DNA from: Streptomyces sp. RPT161
GTDB lineage: Bacteria; Actinomycetota; Actinomycetes; Streptomycetales; Streptomycetaceae
Length of the DNA: 64,000 bases
Direction: 5' to 3'
Assembly (NCBI RefSeq): GCF_027533845.1
Contig: NZ_JAPZVN010000020.1
Location: 1 to 64,000 of the forward strand
The notes under the pieces were generated by a model. That model was not told where the DNA came from and made no database searches. It saw only the letters and a list, made by a program, of their open reading frames with translations. This document shows positions 45,351 to 53,786 of the stretch, piece after piece. The stretch's first letter is position 1; every line of letters begins with the position of its first letter. The translations under genes were made by a program, and so were the position numbers.

Positions 45351-46193
45351 ATGGACGCCACGGGTGAGAACGAGTTGGCACGGTTCGGTGTTTCCTCGAT
45401 CACTTCACGTAGTCGGCAATACACCCGAAAGAGACCCTCTCGTCACATCTTGTTGACACGGGACGGAGTGCGGATCGAGGCCGGGCACCAGGGCGCGCTG
45501 GACGGTTCCGACGACCTCGCGGTGGTGCTGGCGCACGGCTTCACCGGCTCGCTCGACCGGCCCGCGGTGCGGCGCGCGGCGCAGGCGTTCCGCGGATTCG
45601 GCGGGGTGGTCACGTTCTCCTTCCGGGGGCACGGCGGGTCCGGCGGACGCTCCACGGTCGGCGACCGGGAGGTGCTGGACGTGGACGCGGCGGTGGGCTG
45701 GGCGCGTCGGCTCGGGTACCGGCGGGTCGCCACCGTCGGCTTCTCCATGGGCGGGTCCGTGGTGCTGCGGCAGGCGGCGGTGCGGGAGGCCCCGGTCGAC
45801 GCGGTGGTGTCGGTGAGCGCGCCCGCGCGCTGGTACTACCGGGGGACGGCGCCGATGCGGCGGTTGCACTGGGTGGTGACGCGTCCGGTCGGCCGCACGG
45901 TGTCCCGGTACGGCCTGAAGACCCGGATCCACCCGGAGGGGTGGGATCCCGTTCCGGTCTCCCCGGTCGAGGCGGTGGGGCTCATCGCGCCCACGCCGTT
46001 GCTGATCGTGCACGGGGACCGTGACGCGTACTTTCCGTTGGACCATCCCCGGTCGCTGGCGGCGGCTGCCGCCGGTGCCGCGGAACTCTGGATCGAGCCG
46101 GGCTTCGGCCACGCGGAGAACTCCGCGTCCGCGGGGCTTCTGCGGCGGATCGGGGAGTGGGTGTCGGACCGGTGCCCGGTGGTTGAGACCTAG
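45351..46193 (+). CDS. Alpha/beta-fold hydrolase
   Basis: A 280-residue serine hydrolase. The nucleophile elbow is VGFSMGGSVVL, the oxyanion-side strand VLAHGFTGSLDRP, the acid probably Asp in IVHGDRDAYFP, and the histidine in EPGFGHAEN. The substrate is unknown, and the fold covers esterases, lipases and peptidases. The ATG at 45351 with AGGAGA 9 bases upstream fixes the start. It is divergent from glnR and corresponds to SCO4160 by gene order (memory). The N-terminus has no signal peptide, so it acts in the cytosol. Confidence 0.88.
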   Translation: MDATGENELARFGVSSITSRSRQYTRKRPSRHILLTRDGVRIEAGHQGALDGSDDLAVVLAHGFTGSLDRPAVRRAAQAFRGFGGVVTFSFRGHGGSGGRSTVGDREVLDVDAAVGWARRLGYRRVATVGFSMGGSVVLRQAAVREAPVDAVVSVSAPARWYYRGTAPMRRLHWVVTRPVGRTVSRYGLKTRIHPEGWDPVPVSPVEAVGLIAPTPLLIVHGDRDAYFPLDHPRSLAAAAAGAAELWIEPGFGHAENSASAGLLRRIGEWVSDRCPVVET

Positions 46194-46408
46194 CAACCGC
46201 CCACCCGTCTGCCGTCGGCCTGCGCCCGCCGTCGCGCACGGGAGGCGGTCCGCTGTCCGCCGCGCCGCGGATGTCCCCGCGAAGACGGCGGAGCGCGGCG
46301 GCACGTAAGAGCTGACGGGAAACGGGGAGAGCCCCGGAACGCCGGCGCGAGCGGCCCCGCCAATTACCCTGAACCCCAAAACCCACGACGTACCGCCGAG
46401 GAGCCGCC

Positions 46409-46705
46409 ATGGGCGCCCCGAACCACGCGGGCGCGGAAACCGCGCCCGCGACCGGCACGATCCGCTACTGGGCGGCCGCGAAGGCCGCCGCCGGCACCCC
46501 GGAGGAGCCGTACGAAGCGGTGACCCTCGCCGAGGCGCTGCGCGCCGCGGGCGACCGGCACGCGCACCAGCCCGAGTTCGCCCGTGTCCTGGCCAGGTCC
46601 TCGTTCCTCGTCGACGGGGCGCCGGTGGGCACCCGTGACCACGCCACGATCCGGCTTGCCCAGGGCGGCACCGTCGAGGTGCTCCCGCCGTTCGCGGGAG
46701 GATGA
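46409..46705 (+). CDS. MoaD/ThiS-family sulfur carrier protein
   Basis: A 98-residue ubiquitin-fold protein ending in the essential Gly-Gly (LPPFAGG), which is thiocarboxylated for sulfur transfer. The body (IRYWAAAKAAAGTPEE ... VLARSSFLVDGAPVG) matches MoaD-like proteins of molybdopterin synthesis. The Glu/Ala N-terminal extension of about 14 residues is unusual. No moaE gene is adjacent, so the partner is elsewhere or the carrier serves another pathway. Its ATG has GGAG 8-9 bases upstream, and its stop overlaps the next gene by 4 bases. Confidence 0.85.
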   Translation: MGAPNHAGAETAPATGTIRYWAAAKAAAGTPEEPYEAVTLAEALRAAGDRHAHQPEFARVLARSSFLVDGAPVGTRDHATIRLAQGGTVEVLPPFAGG

Positions 46706-47676
46706 GCGACGCGATGACGACACCACAGTGGAACGACAACGGTCACGGCGGCTACGGCGGCCAGTACGACCCCGCGTACAACTACTACGCGCACGAGCAG
46801 ATGCCGGAGCAGACGGCGACGGCCTACTCGCCGCCGTCCCCGCCGCCGTACGGCTACGACGCGTACCAGCCGGAGCCGGAACCCCTGCCCGTGGCGGAGC
46901 CGGAACCCGCTCCCGCTCCCCCTGCCGTCCGGACCGGATCGCCGATCATCCCGCCCGGCATCCAGCCCGCGCTGCTGACCGCCGTGCTCGCCGCGCTCAC
47001 CGCCGCGGGCGCGGCTCTGGGCAGTCCGGCGCTGGCGGTGGCGGCCGTGCTGCTGCAGGCCGTGACGGCCGCCGGATGGTTCCGGCTGAACGGCATGTGG
47101 CCCGCCCGCCAGGGCATCGCGCTGGCCTTCCTGGCCGGCCTGGCCGCTGACGTCGGGCTGCTGGCCGCCCCGGCCGACCAGGCCCCGGCCGTCATCCTCG
47201 GCACCCTCGGGGTGTGGGTCCTGCTGATCCTCGTGCAGCAGATGCGGCACCGGGGCAGCGCCGACGAGCGGCTGGCGAGCCTGACCGCGACCGCCGCCTC
47301 GACCGCGCTGACCGTGCTGGCCGCCGGGTACCTGGCGGTCGACGGCAAGGTGGGCGGCCATCCCGTGGTGGTGGGCGCGGTGGCGGTCGCGGTGGCGGCG
47401 GTGGCGCGGGCGCTGCCGCTGCCTTCGGTTGTCTCGGTGGCGGTCGCCGTGCTGGCGGCGGCGGGCAGCGGGGTCGCCACCGACCGGCTGACCGGCATGG
47501 GCACCACGTCCGCGGTGCTGATCGCGGTGGCCGCCGGGGTCTGCGCGCTGATCGGCCTGCGGGTGGCCAGCTATGACTTCCCGTCCCGCTTCGTGCACTT
47601 CACCGCGGGTGTGGCGCTGCCGCTGACGGTCGCCGCGCCGGTCGTCTACGCCCTCGGGCGCGCGCTGGGCTCGTAG
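46702..47676 (+). CDS. Polytopic membrane protein of unknown function
   Basis: 324 residues: a Tyr/Pro/Glu-rich cytoplasmic N-terminus (about 75 residues), then about eight hydrophobic helices (for example IQPALLTAVLAALTAAGAAL and AVLIAVAAGVCALIGL), and no catalytic motif or charged pore residues. The ATG overlaps the MoaD-like stop by 4 bases (ATGA), so the two are translated together. The same pair is conserved in other Streptomyces (memory). A link to sulfur transfer is not evident from the sequence. Confidence 0.75.
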   Translation: MSDAMTTPQWNDNGHGGYGGQYDPAYNYYAHEQMPEQTATAYSPPSPPPYGYDAYQPEPEPLPVAEPEPAPAPPAVRTGSPIIPPGIQPALLTAVLAALTAAGAALGSPALAVAAVLLQAVTAAGWFRLNGMWPARQGIALAFLAGLAADVGLLAAPADQAPAVILGTLGVWVLLILVQQMRHRGSADERLASLTATAASTALTVLAAGYLAVDGKVGGHPVVVGAVAVAVAAVARALPLPSVVSVAVAVLAAAGSGVATDRLTGMGTTSAVLIAVAAGVCALIGLRVASYDFPSRFVHFTAGVALPLTVAAPVVYALGRALGS

Positions 47677-47864
47677 CGCACGGACCGCGTCCGTCGGCCG
47701 GGGAGGCCCCCGGGGAACCGCCCGCACCCGCCGGACGTAGTGATCTGTGACACCGGCCGCCGGCCCCTGGTGCCCAGCCCGGGGAGGCGGACAGGTCCGC
47801 CAGGTATGGTCGCGACGCCGAGTAACCACGCCTGGAGACGCCGGGGAGTGGGGGAAGAGGAGAG

Positions 47865-48602
47865 ATGCGCGGGCGCGGGATACGCATGTTGCTGATACTC
47901 GTCGTGGTGCTCGGCGGCCTGTTCGTGGCCGCCGACCGCGTTGCGCTCTCGTACGCGCAGTCCAAGGCGGCGGAGAAGATACAGCGGTCGCAGGGGCTGG
48001 CGGACAAGCCCGACGTGTCCATCAAGGGCTTCCCGTTCCTGACCCAGGTCATGGACAAGAAGCTGGACGAGGTCGCGGTGACCTTCACCGGACTGCAGGC
48101 CACCTCCGACTCCGGTTCGCTGCGGGTCGCCAAGCTGACCGCCGACGGGCACGGCGTGCACCTCGGCGGCGACCTGATGAGCGGCCAGGTCACCAGCGCG
48201 GTCGCGGACACCGCCACCGGCACCGCGCTCATCTCGTACGCCGACCTTTCCAGGAGCGCGTCGAACGGCATCACCGTCTCGTACGGCGGCCAGGACGCCA
48301 ACGGCAAGGGGCGGCTGAAGGTCACCGGCAGCGTCGACCTGCCGCTGGTGGGCACCCAGCAGGTCAGCGTGATGAGCCATGTGGTCATCAAGAACGGCGA
48401 CGCCGTGCAGTTGCACGCCGACGGCATGCCTTCGATCATGGGGATTTCGCTGCCGGTCAGCGCGGAGCAACTGGTGCGCCAGCAGACCGACTTCGGCGGT
48501 CAGCTGTCCGGGCTGCCCAGTGGCATAAAGCTGGACAGCGCCGAGGCGACTCCCGACGGACTCCAGGTGTCGCTGTCCGGGTCCAACGTCAAGCTGGGCT
48601 GA
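47865..48602 (+). CDS. LmeA-family (DUF2993) phospholipid-binding protein
   Basis: A 245-residue exported protein: an N-terminal signal or anchor (GIRMLLILVVVLGGLFVAADRVA) followed by a DUF2993 domain (KLDEVAVTFTGLQATS and SVDLPLVGTQQVSVM are typical beta segments). LmeA in mycobacteria binds phospholipids and supports mannan elongation. Here the role is inferred to be envelope lipid or glycan maintenance. The ATG start has AAGAGGAGAG just upstream. It is monocistronic, 188 bases after the membrane protein gene and upstream of the cysA leader. Confidence 0.85.
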   Translation: MRGRGIRMLLILVVVLGGLFVAADRVALSYAQSKAAEKIQRSQGLADKPDVSIKGFPFLTQVMDKKLDEVAVTFTGLQATSDSGSLRVAKLTADGHGVHLGGDLMSGQVTSAVADTATGTALISYADLSRSASNGITVSYGGQDANGKGRLKVTGSVDLPLVGTQQVSVMSHVVIKNGDAVQLHADGMPSIMGISLPVSAEQLVRQQTDFGGQLSGLPSGIKLDSAEATPDGLQVSLSGSNVKLG

Positions 48603-48789
48603 CCCGGGACCGTACGGTCCGATTGCTGAGACAGGGCGTCCGCCCCTCAGTCCTCCGACGGCCGCCCGGCTGCCCCCGACCGGCCGCGCAGGCCCATCCA
48701 GGCCGGTTTTGTTCCGCCATTCGGACGATCTCGTCTCGAATGTCGACACACCGGTGACACCCGCCGCACGCTTCCCTACGATCGGGGCC

Positions 48790-48870
48790 ATGAAGCGACA
48801 GGCGGATCTCACGAAGCGGCGGGCAGTCGACCTGTGCCGCGTCGCCGCCATGCTCTGTCGCGTCCGCTGA
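48790..48870 (+). CDS. 26-residue cysteine-containing leader peptide upstream of cysA
   Basis: ATG AAG ... TGA encodes a 26-residue peptide, basic, ending DLCRVAAMLCRVR with Cys at residues 16 and 23. Short peptides of this type precede sulfurtransferase and sulfur-assimilation genes in Streptomyces and are annotated as putative leader peptides. Cysteine-rich leader peptides upstream of cysA2-like genes in mycobacteria act as cysteine-responsive attenuators. GGGGCC rather than a good Shine-Dalgarno precedes the ATG, so translation may be from a leaderless or near-leaderless mRNA. The peptide lies 152 bases before the cysA start. Confidence 0.75.
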   Translation: MKRQADLTKRRAVDLCRVAAMLCRVR

Positions 48871-49022
48871 AGGGCCCACCGCCCCGAGGCCTCCCCGCCC
48901 GGCGTATCCGCCCTTCTTCCCGCACCGCACCCCGCCGCGCCCTCGCGCGCCGTGCAGCGCCCGCGTACGGGGGCCACCCGCACCGCAAACGCCCCGCCGC
49001 AACTGCCCCGGAGGAGAACAGC

Positions 49023-49859
49023 ATGAGCCGCAGCGACGTCCTCGTCGACGCCGAGTGGGTCGAGAGCCACCTCGACGACCCCAAGGTCGTCATCGTCGAA
49101 GTTGACGAGGACACCTCGGCGTACGAGAAGAACCACATCAAGAACGCCATCCGGATCGACTGGAAGAAAGACCTCCAGGACCCGGTGCGCCGCGACTTCG
49201 TGGACCAGGCGGGCTTCGAGAAGCTCCTGTCGGAGCGGGGCATCGCCAACGACGACACCGTCGTGCTCTACGGCGGCAACAACAACTGGTTCGCGGCGTA
49301 CGCCTACTGGTACTTCAAGCTCTACGGCCACCAGGACGTCCGGCTGCTGGACGGCGGCCGCAAGAAGTGGGAGCTGGACTCCCGCGACCTGGTCGTGGAC
49401 GTGCCGTCCCGGCCGCAGACCGAGTACAAGGCCAAGGAGCAGGATCTTTCGATCCGCGCCTTCCGCGACGACGCCGTCAAGGCGATCGGTCAGCTCAACC
49501 TGGTCGACGTGCGTTCCCCCGACGAGTTCAGCGGCAAGCTGCTCGCCCCGGCGCACCTCCCGCAGGAGCAGTCGCAGCGCCCCGGCCACATCCCCACCGC
49601 GCGCAACATCCCGTGGTCGAAGTCGGCCAACGACGACGGCACCTTCAAGTCCGACGAGGAGCTGAAGGAGCTGTACGAGGGCGCGGGCGTGGACCTGGGC
49701 AAGGACACCATCGCGTACTGCCGGATCGGCGAGCGCTCCGCGCACACCTGGTTCGTACTGCACGAGCTGCTGGGCCAGCAGAACGTCAAGAACTACGACG
49801 GCTCCTGGACCGAGTACGGCTCGCTGGTGGGCGTGCCGATCGAGCTCGGCGCCAACTGA
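49023..49859 (+). CDS. cysA: Thiosulfate sulfurtransferase (rhodanese) CysA/SseA type
   Basis: 278 residues with two rhodanese domains: an inactive N-terminal one (TVVLYGGNNNWFAAYAYWYF) and an active C-terminal one with the persulfide cysteine in IAYCRIGERSAHTW. It transfers sulfur from thiosulfate or mercaptopyruvate to acceptors. The ATG at 49023 follows GGAGGAGAACAGC, a near-perfect site. It forms an operon with the DUF1416 gene 24 bases downstream, and its expression is probably gated by the upstream leader peptide. Homologue of SCO4164 and of CysA2 in mycobacteria (memory). Confidence 0.93.
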   Translation: MSRSDVLVDAEWVESHLDDPKVVIVEVDEDTSAYEKNHIKNAIRIDWKKDLQDPVRRDFVDQAGFEKLLSERGIANDDTVVLYGGNNNWFAAYAYWYFKLYGHQDVRLLDGGRKKWELDSRDLVVDVPSRPQTEYKAKEQDLSIRAFRDDAVKAIGQLNLVDVRSPDEFSGKLLAPAHLPQEQSQRPGHIPTARNIPWSKSANDDGTFKSDEELKELYEGAGVDLGKDTIAYCRIGERSAHTWFVLHELLGQQNVKNYDGSWTEYGSLVGVPIELGAN

Positions 49860-49883
49860 CCCCCTAGGTAAGGAAGTTCATAC

Positions 49884-50171
49884 ATGTGTGGAGCCAAGGC
49901 AGGCGGCCCGGACGCGTCGACCGTCAAGGCCGGTGAGACCACGATCCAGGGCTCGGTGACCCGCGGCGGCCAGCCCGTCACCGGATACGTCCGGCTGCTG
50001 GACAGCACCGGCGAGTTCACCGCCGAGGTGCCGACGTCGGCGACCGGGCAGTTCCGCTTCTACGCCGCGGAGGGCACCTGGACCGTGCGCGCGCTGGTGC
50101 CGGGCGGGCAGGCGGACCGTACCGTGGTCGCCCAGCGGGGCGGTCTGGCGGAGGTCGCCATCGCCCTCTGA
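49884..50171 (+). CDS. DUF1416 protein co-encoded with cysA
   Basis: A 95-residue beta-rich protein (immunoglobulin-like or carboxypeptidase-regulatory-like fold) with an N-terminal Cys motif MCGAKAGG and the body YVRLLDSTGEFTAEVPT, FRFYAAEGTWTVRALVPGG. DUF1416 proteins follow thiosulfate sulfurtransferase genes throughout actinobacteria, so a sulfur-relay role through Cys2 is plausible but unproven. It is 24 bases after cysA, ends the operon, and is followed by a strong terminator. Confidence 0.9.
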   Translation: MCGAKAGGPDASTVKAGETTIQGSVTRGGQPVTGYVRLLDSTGEFTAEVPTSATGQFRFYAAEGTWTVRALVPGGQADRTVVAQRGGLAEVAIAL

Positions 50172-50200
50172 GGCGGCTTCTCAAGGGCGGTACCACGGCC

Positions 50201-50247
50201 GGAGGGCCGCACCCCAGGGTTGGACGCCTGGCGGGGTGCGGCCCTCC
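50201..50247. terminator. Strong bidirectional hairpin terminator
   Basis: Perfect 15-bp arms (GGAGGGCCGCACCCC and GGGGTGCGGCCCTCC) around a 17-base loop, between the convergent DUF1416 and DUF3099 genes. Confidence 0.85.
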
Positions 50248-50296
50248 GTCGCGCTCGTCGGGGGGCGGGCCGTGGTGAGGGCCGTCGTGCGGCGGT

Positions 50297-50602
50297 CTAC
50301 TGGCCGGAGTCGCCGCGGTCCAGCCGGTCGAGGCGCTCCTTGGCGGCCTTCTCGCTCTCGCGCCAGGTGTCGTCCTTCGGATCGTCCTGGAGCCAGGTGT
50401 CGTCGGGCACGTCCCACCACCCGTCGTCGGGACCGCGCCGGTTCGCCACCATCGCCGCGACCGGCGGGATGACCATCGCCACCACGCACATGGCGACCGC
50501 CGCCGGGACCGACCACAGCCGCACGACCGCCCAGGCCAGGACGAACAGGCCGATACACGTGCCCATCATGGCGAAGTACCAGTGCCTACGCCGCGCGTAC
50601 AT
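50297..50602 (-). CDS. DUF3099 membrane protein
   Basis: A 101-residue protein with two membrane helices (YFAMMGTCIGLFVLAWAVVRL and AVAMCVVAMVIPPVAAMVA) and a soluble, highly charged C-terminus (DDTWLQDDPKDDTWRESEKAAKE cut short here). It matches DUF3099, a small actinobacterial family without known function. The start MYARRRHWYF is basic, fixing an inside N-terminus. It stands alone, convergent with the cysA operon. Confidence 0.85.
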   Translation of the reverse strand: MYARRRHWYFAMMGTCIGLFVLAWAVVRLWSVPAAVAMCVVAMVIPPVAAMVANRRGPDDGWWDVPDDTWLQDDPKDDTWRESEKAAKERLDRLDRGDSGQ

Positions 50603-50662
50603 ACCTCAACGGTACGTCCGTATGGGCCATCGGACAGCCGGTGGGACGGGGAGAGCCGGCGG

Positions 50663-51025
50663 CTAGTAGACGAGCGCCTGAACGCCGTCCGCCATCGCCT
50701 CCTGGACGAAGACCTGGGCCCCGGCGATGCGCACGCCGTCGATGACGTCCGCCTCGGTGATGTCACGGCGGGCGGCGCACTGGGTGCACAGGGTGATCCG
50801 CCCGCCCGCCAGGATGCCGTCGATCAGGTCCGGCAGCGGCGCGGCGTGCGGCAGCTCGAACTCGGCCGCCCGGCCCGGCAGCGCGAACCACGAGGACTCC
50901 CCGGTCAGCCAGAGCGAGACCGCCACGCCACTGGCCGCGGCCACCGCCGCCACCGTGAACGCCTGCGAGCACCGCTCGGGCGCGTCGGCGCCCGCCGTCA
51001 CCTTGATCACCAACCGCTTGGTCAC
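50663..51025 (-). CDS. DsrE-family sulfur-relay-like protein
   Basis: A 120-residue DsrE/DsrF-like protein. The conserved cysteines sit in LCTQCAARRDITEADVI, and the Rossmann-like N-terminus reads LVIKVTAGADAPERCSQAF. The GTG at 51025 (three codons after the first possible start) matches homologues. DsrE proteins carry persulfides, so it may work with the sulfurtransferase encoded 0.8 kb away, though that is only proximity. It is convergent with nothing and divergent from the 33-residue gene. Confidence 0.85.
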   Translation of the reverse strand: MTKRLVIKVTAGADAPERCSQAFTVAAVAAASGVAVSLWLTGESSWFALPGRAAEFELPHAAPLPDLIDGILAGGRITLCTQCAARRDITEADVIDGVRIAGAQVFVQEAMADGVQALVY

Positions 51026-51122
51026 GCAGCTCACCCTACGCCCGCCGCGCCAGCGGTCCGCCGCCCCGACTAGACTCGGCCTGGTCCGTAAGTGTCAGCA
51101 GCCTGCCCGAGGAGCACCAACC

Positions 51123-51224
51123 GTGCTTGAGGTCTTTTTCGAAGCCCTTCTCGCCCTGGTCGTTGTGGCCGTCATCGCCTTCACGGGCCTGTCCGTGAAG
51201 AAGCTGTTCCAGGGCCAGCGCTGA
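51123..51224 (+). CDS. 33-residue conserved single-pass membrane peptide
   Basis: The peptide is one hydrophobic helix (FFEALLALVVVAVIAFTGL) followed by a basic end (SVKKLFQGQR). The GTG at 51123 has GAGGAGC 7 bases upstream. Peptides of nearly the same sequence occur at this place in other Streptomyces genomes (memory of the SCO4168 neighbourhood). It lies 47 bases before the nitrobindin-like gene and may be cotranscribed with it. Function unknown. Confidence 0.7.
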   Translation: MLEVFFEALLALVVVAVIAFTGLSVKKLFQGQR

Positions 51225-51271
51225 CCCCGCGTACCTGACCGACCTCTCACAGATCGCCTGAGCCACACGCC

Positions 51272-51835
51272 ATGATCGAGATTCCGTCCGACCTCCACCC
51301 GGACCTCGTCCCGCTCGCCTTCCTCCTCGGCAACTGGCAGGGCGCGGGCGTCTGCGACTTCCCCGGTGCCGAGAAGTGCAACTTCGGGCAGGAGGTCACG
51401 TTCTCCCACGACGGCCGCCCCTTCCTGGAGTACACCTCGCACACCTGGGTGCTGGACGCCGAAGGAAACAAGGTCCGTCCGCTTGAGAGCGAGAGCGGTT
51501 TCTGGCGGGTCGACGCCGACCGCAAGGTCGAGGCCGTGATGTCGCGCGACGAGGGCGTCGTCGAGATCTGGTACGGCGAGCTGGCCGACCAGAAGCCGCA
51601 GATCGACCTGGTGACCGACGCGGTGGCCCGACTGGCCTCGGCCAGCCCGTACTCCGGCGGCAAGCGGCTGTACGGCTACGTAAAGGGCGACCTGATGTGG
51701 GTGGGCGAGAAGTCGACCCCCGACGTGCCGCTGCGCCCGTACATGTCGGCGCATCTGAAGAAGGTCGTGGACCCGCGCGAGTGGGCCAAGGACCTGAAGG
51801 ACCTGCCGGACGACGGCATCGCGTTCTTCAAGTAA
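51272..51835 (+). CDS. Nitrobindin-like (FABP-family) heme-binding protein
   Basis: A 187-residue beta-barrel protein of the DUF1794/THAP4-nitrobindin family. The signature is LGNWQGAGVCDFPG, where GxWxGxG begins the barrel, and the proximal heme histidine is probably in MSAHLKKV near the C-terminus. Bacterial nitrobindins bind heme and can scavenge or isomerise peroxynitrite. The ATG start at 51272 has no strong site. It lies 33 bases upstream of nur on the same strand. Confidence 0.88.
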   Translation: MIEIPSDLHPDLVPLAFLLGNWQGAGVCDFPGAEKCNFGQEVTFSHDGRPFLEYTSHTWVLDAEGNKVRPLESESGFWRVDADRKVEAVMSRDEGVVEIWYGELADQKPQIDLVTDAVARLASASPYSGGKRLYGYVKGDLMWVGEKSTPDVPLRPYMSAHLKKVVDPREWAKDLKDLPDDGIAFFK

Positions 51836-51868
51836 TCCTTCGCCGCCTTCTTCCCTAGAATCGGTGGC

Positions 51869-52321
51869 GTGGTGAGCACCGACTGGAAGAAGGACCTGCG
51901 CGAGCGCGGTTACCGGCTGACGCCGCAGCGCCAGCTCGTCCTGGAGGCTGTCGACCACCTGGAACACGCCACCCCGGACGACATCCTCTCGGAGGTCCGG
52001 CGCACCGCCAGCGGCGTCAACATCTCCACCGTCTACCGGACGCTGGAGCTGCTGGAGGAGCTGGGCCTGGTCAGCCATGCCCACCTGGGGCACGGCTCGC
52101 CCACGTACCACCTCGCCGACCGGCACCACCACATGCACCTGGTCTGCCGGGACTGCGACGAGGTCATCGAGGCGGACGTCTCGGTGGCGGCGCCGCTCAT
52201 CGCCGAGCTGCACCGGTCGTTCGGCTTCGACACCGATATGAAGCACTTCGCGATCTTCGGGCGCTGTGCGAACTGCTCCCGCGCCGCCGCTGCCCCCGAG
52301 GCGCTTCCCAGCGGGTCGTAG
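51869..52321 (+). CDS. nur: Fur-family metalloregulator, probably nickel sensor Nur
   Basis: A 150-residue Fur-family repressor. DNA-binding helices RGYRLTPQRQLVLEAV and SGVNISTVYRTLELLEEL are followed by metal sites: HHHMHLVCRDCDEV and the C-terminal HFAIFGRCANC. Sequence and position next to ygfZ agree with Nur of S. coelicolor (SCO4180, from memory), which represses nickel uptake and the iron superoxide dismutase gene when Ni is present. Distinguishing Nur from Fur/Zur by eye rests on similarity, so the assignment is probable. GTG 51869 or 51872 is the start. Confidence 0.85.
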   Translation: MVSTDWKKDLRERGYRLTPQRQLVLEAVDHLEHATPDDILSEVRRTASGVNISTVYRTLELLEELGLVSHAHLGHGSPTYHLADRHHHMHLVCRDCDEVIEADVSVAAPLIAELHRSFGFDTDMKHFAIFGRCANCSRAAAAPEALPSGS

Positions 52322-52331
52322 GCTGGTGCGC

Positions 52332-53300
52332 ATGACGAAGAGTCCCCTGCTCTCGCTGCCCGGCGCGGTCCCCGCGGAGGCGCCGGACGAGGGCGTCGCC
52401 GCCCACTACGGAGACCTGTTCCGCGAGCAGCGCGCACTCGCCGCCGGGACCGGTTTCGTTGACCTCTCGCACCGCGGTGTCGTCACCGTCAGCGGTGCCG
52501 ACCGGCTGAGCTGGCTGCACCTGCTGGTCACCCAGCACGTCAGCGAACTGCCGCCGCAGCAGGCCGTCGAGGCGCTGATCCTCTCCGCGCACGGCCACGT
52601 CGAGCACGCGCTGTACCTGGTGGACGACGGCACGACGACCTGGATCCATGTCGAGCCGGGCACCCAGGGCGAGTTGCTCGCCTACCTGGAGAGCATGAAG
52701 TTCTTCTACCAGGTGGAGACCGCGGATCTGACGGACGACTACGCCGTCGTCCATCTGCCCGCCGGTTCCATCGTCGAGGTGCCGGACGGCTGGGCGGTAC
52801 GGGAGACCGCGTACGGGCGTGATGTCTTCGTGCCGCGCGGCGAGTTGGAGTCGTTCGCCGAGCAGGCCGGTCCGGCGATCGGCGTGCTGGCGCTAGAGGC
52901 GCTGCGGATCGAGGCGCACCGCCCGCGGCTCGGCCTTGAGACCGACCACCGTACGATCCCGCACGAGGTGGGGTGGCTGGAGTCCGCCGTCCACCTGAAC
53001 AAGGGCTGCTACCGCGGCCAGGAGACGGTGGCCCGGGTGCACAACCTCGGCCGTCCGCCGCGCCGTCTGGTCTTCCTGCACCTGGACGGCAGCGAGGTCA
53101 AGCTGCCCGGGCACGGCGCACCGGTGCGGCTGGCCGACGACGGCCCGGACGGCCGCCAGCTGGGCTTCGTCACGTCCTCCGCGCGGCACCACGAACTCGG
53201 CCCCATCGCCCTGGCGTTGGTCAAGCGCAACGTCCCCGTGGACGCGGTCCTGCTCGCGGACACGGTTCCGGCCAACCAAGAGGTCGTCGTCGAGCCGTAG
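52332..53300 (+). CDS. ygfZ: YgfZ/GcvT-family folate-binding protein
   Basis: A 322-residue YgfZ (COG0354) protein, related to the T-protein of glycine cleavage and needed for repair or maturation of some Fe-S proteins. The signature KGCYRGQETVARVHNLG with its conserved Cys is intact, and a C-terminal beta-barrel follows. The ATG at 52332 lies 11 bases after the nur stop, so the two may be cotranscribed. This is usual gene order in Streptomyces (memory). Confidence 0.92.
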   Translation: MTKSPLLSLPGAVPAEAPDEGVAAHYGDLFREQRALAAGTGFVDLSHRGVVTVSGADRLSWLHLLVTQHVSELPPQQAVEALILSAHGHVEHALYLVDDGTTTWIHVEPGTQGELLAYLESMKFFYQVETADLTDDYAVVHLPAGSIVEVPDGWAVRETAYGRDVFVPRGELESFAEQAGPAIGVLALEALRIEAHRPRLGLETDHRTIPHEVGWLESAVHLNKGCYRGQETVARVHNLGRPPRRLVFLHLDGSEVKLPGHGAPVRLADDGPDGRQLGFVTSSARHHELGPIALALVKRNVPVDAVLLADTVPANQEVVVEP

Positions 53301-53360
53301 TTGCCAAGGGGTGGGCGGGTGGGGAAGGAAAGCCCGTCCCCGCCCATGACCGGCCGTACG

Positions 53361-53786
53361 TCAAATCTCCAACAGCACCGTGAACGGGCCGTCGTTGACC
53401 AGCGAGACCTGCATGGCGGCCCCGAAGCGCCCCGTCTCCACATGCGCCCCCAACTCCCGCAGCCGGGCCACCACCTCGTCGACCAGCGGCTCGGCCACAG
53501 GACCGGGTGCCGCCGCGTTCCAGGTGGGTCGGCGCCCCTTGCGGGCGTCGCCGTAGAGCGTGAACTGGCTGACGACCAGTAGCGGCGCCCCGATGTCCGA
53601 GCAGGACCGCTCCTCGGGCAGTACGCGTAGCGTCCACAGTTTGCGGGCGAGTTGGGCGGCCTGCTGCGGGGTGTCGTCATGGGTGACCCCGACCAGGACG
53701 CACAGTCCGGGGCCGGTGATCTTGCCGACGGTCTCGCCGTCGACGGAGACGGCTGCTTCGGTCACTCGCTGGACTACGGCACGCAT
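53361..53786 (-). CDS. dtd: D-aminoacyl-tRNA deacylase
   Basis: A 141-residue DTD enzyme that clears D-amino acids (and glycine) from mischarged tRNAs. Both catalytic motifs are present: [16 protein letters not shown] (SQxxL) and the C-terminal [15 protein letters not shown] (NxGPxT, cis-proline). The length is typical of DTD1. The ATG at 53786 opens the conserved [18 protein letters not shown] long in-frame upstream extension to 54092 has no similarity to the family. It is convergent with ygfZ. Confidence 0.93.
   Translation of the reverse strand: MRAVVQRVTEAAVSVDGETVGKITGPGLCVLVGVTHDDTPQQAAQLARKLWTLRVLPEERSCSDIGAPLLVVSQFTLYGDARKGRRPTWNAAAPGPVAEPLVDEVVARLRELGAHVETGRFGAAMQVSLVNDGPFTVLLEI

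Noticed and set aside
44568..46193. A 541-codon version of the hydrolase gene
   Set aside because: Its first 261 codons run antisense to glnR and through the promoter gap. ATG 45351 has a proper ribosome binding site and gives a complete alpha/beta hydrolase.
48607..48620. 14-base palindrome GGACCGTACGGTCC after the LmeA-like gene as an operator
   Set aside because: It could be a weak terminator stem, but it is short, without a loop or T-run, and has no other support, so no feature is called.
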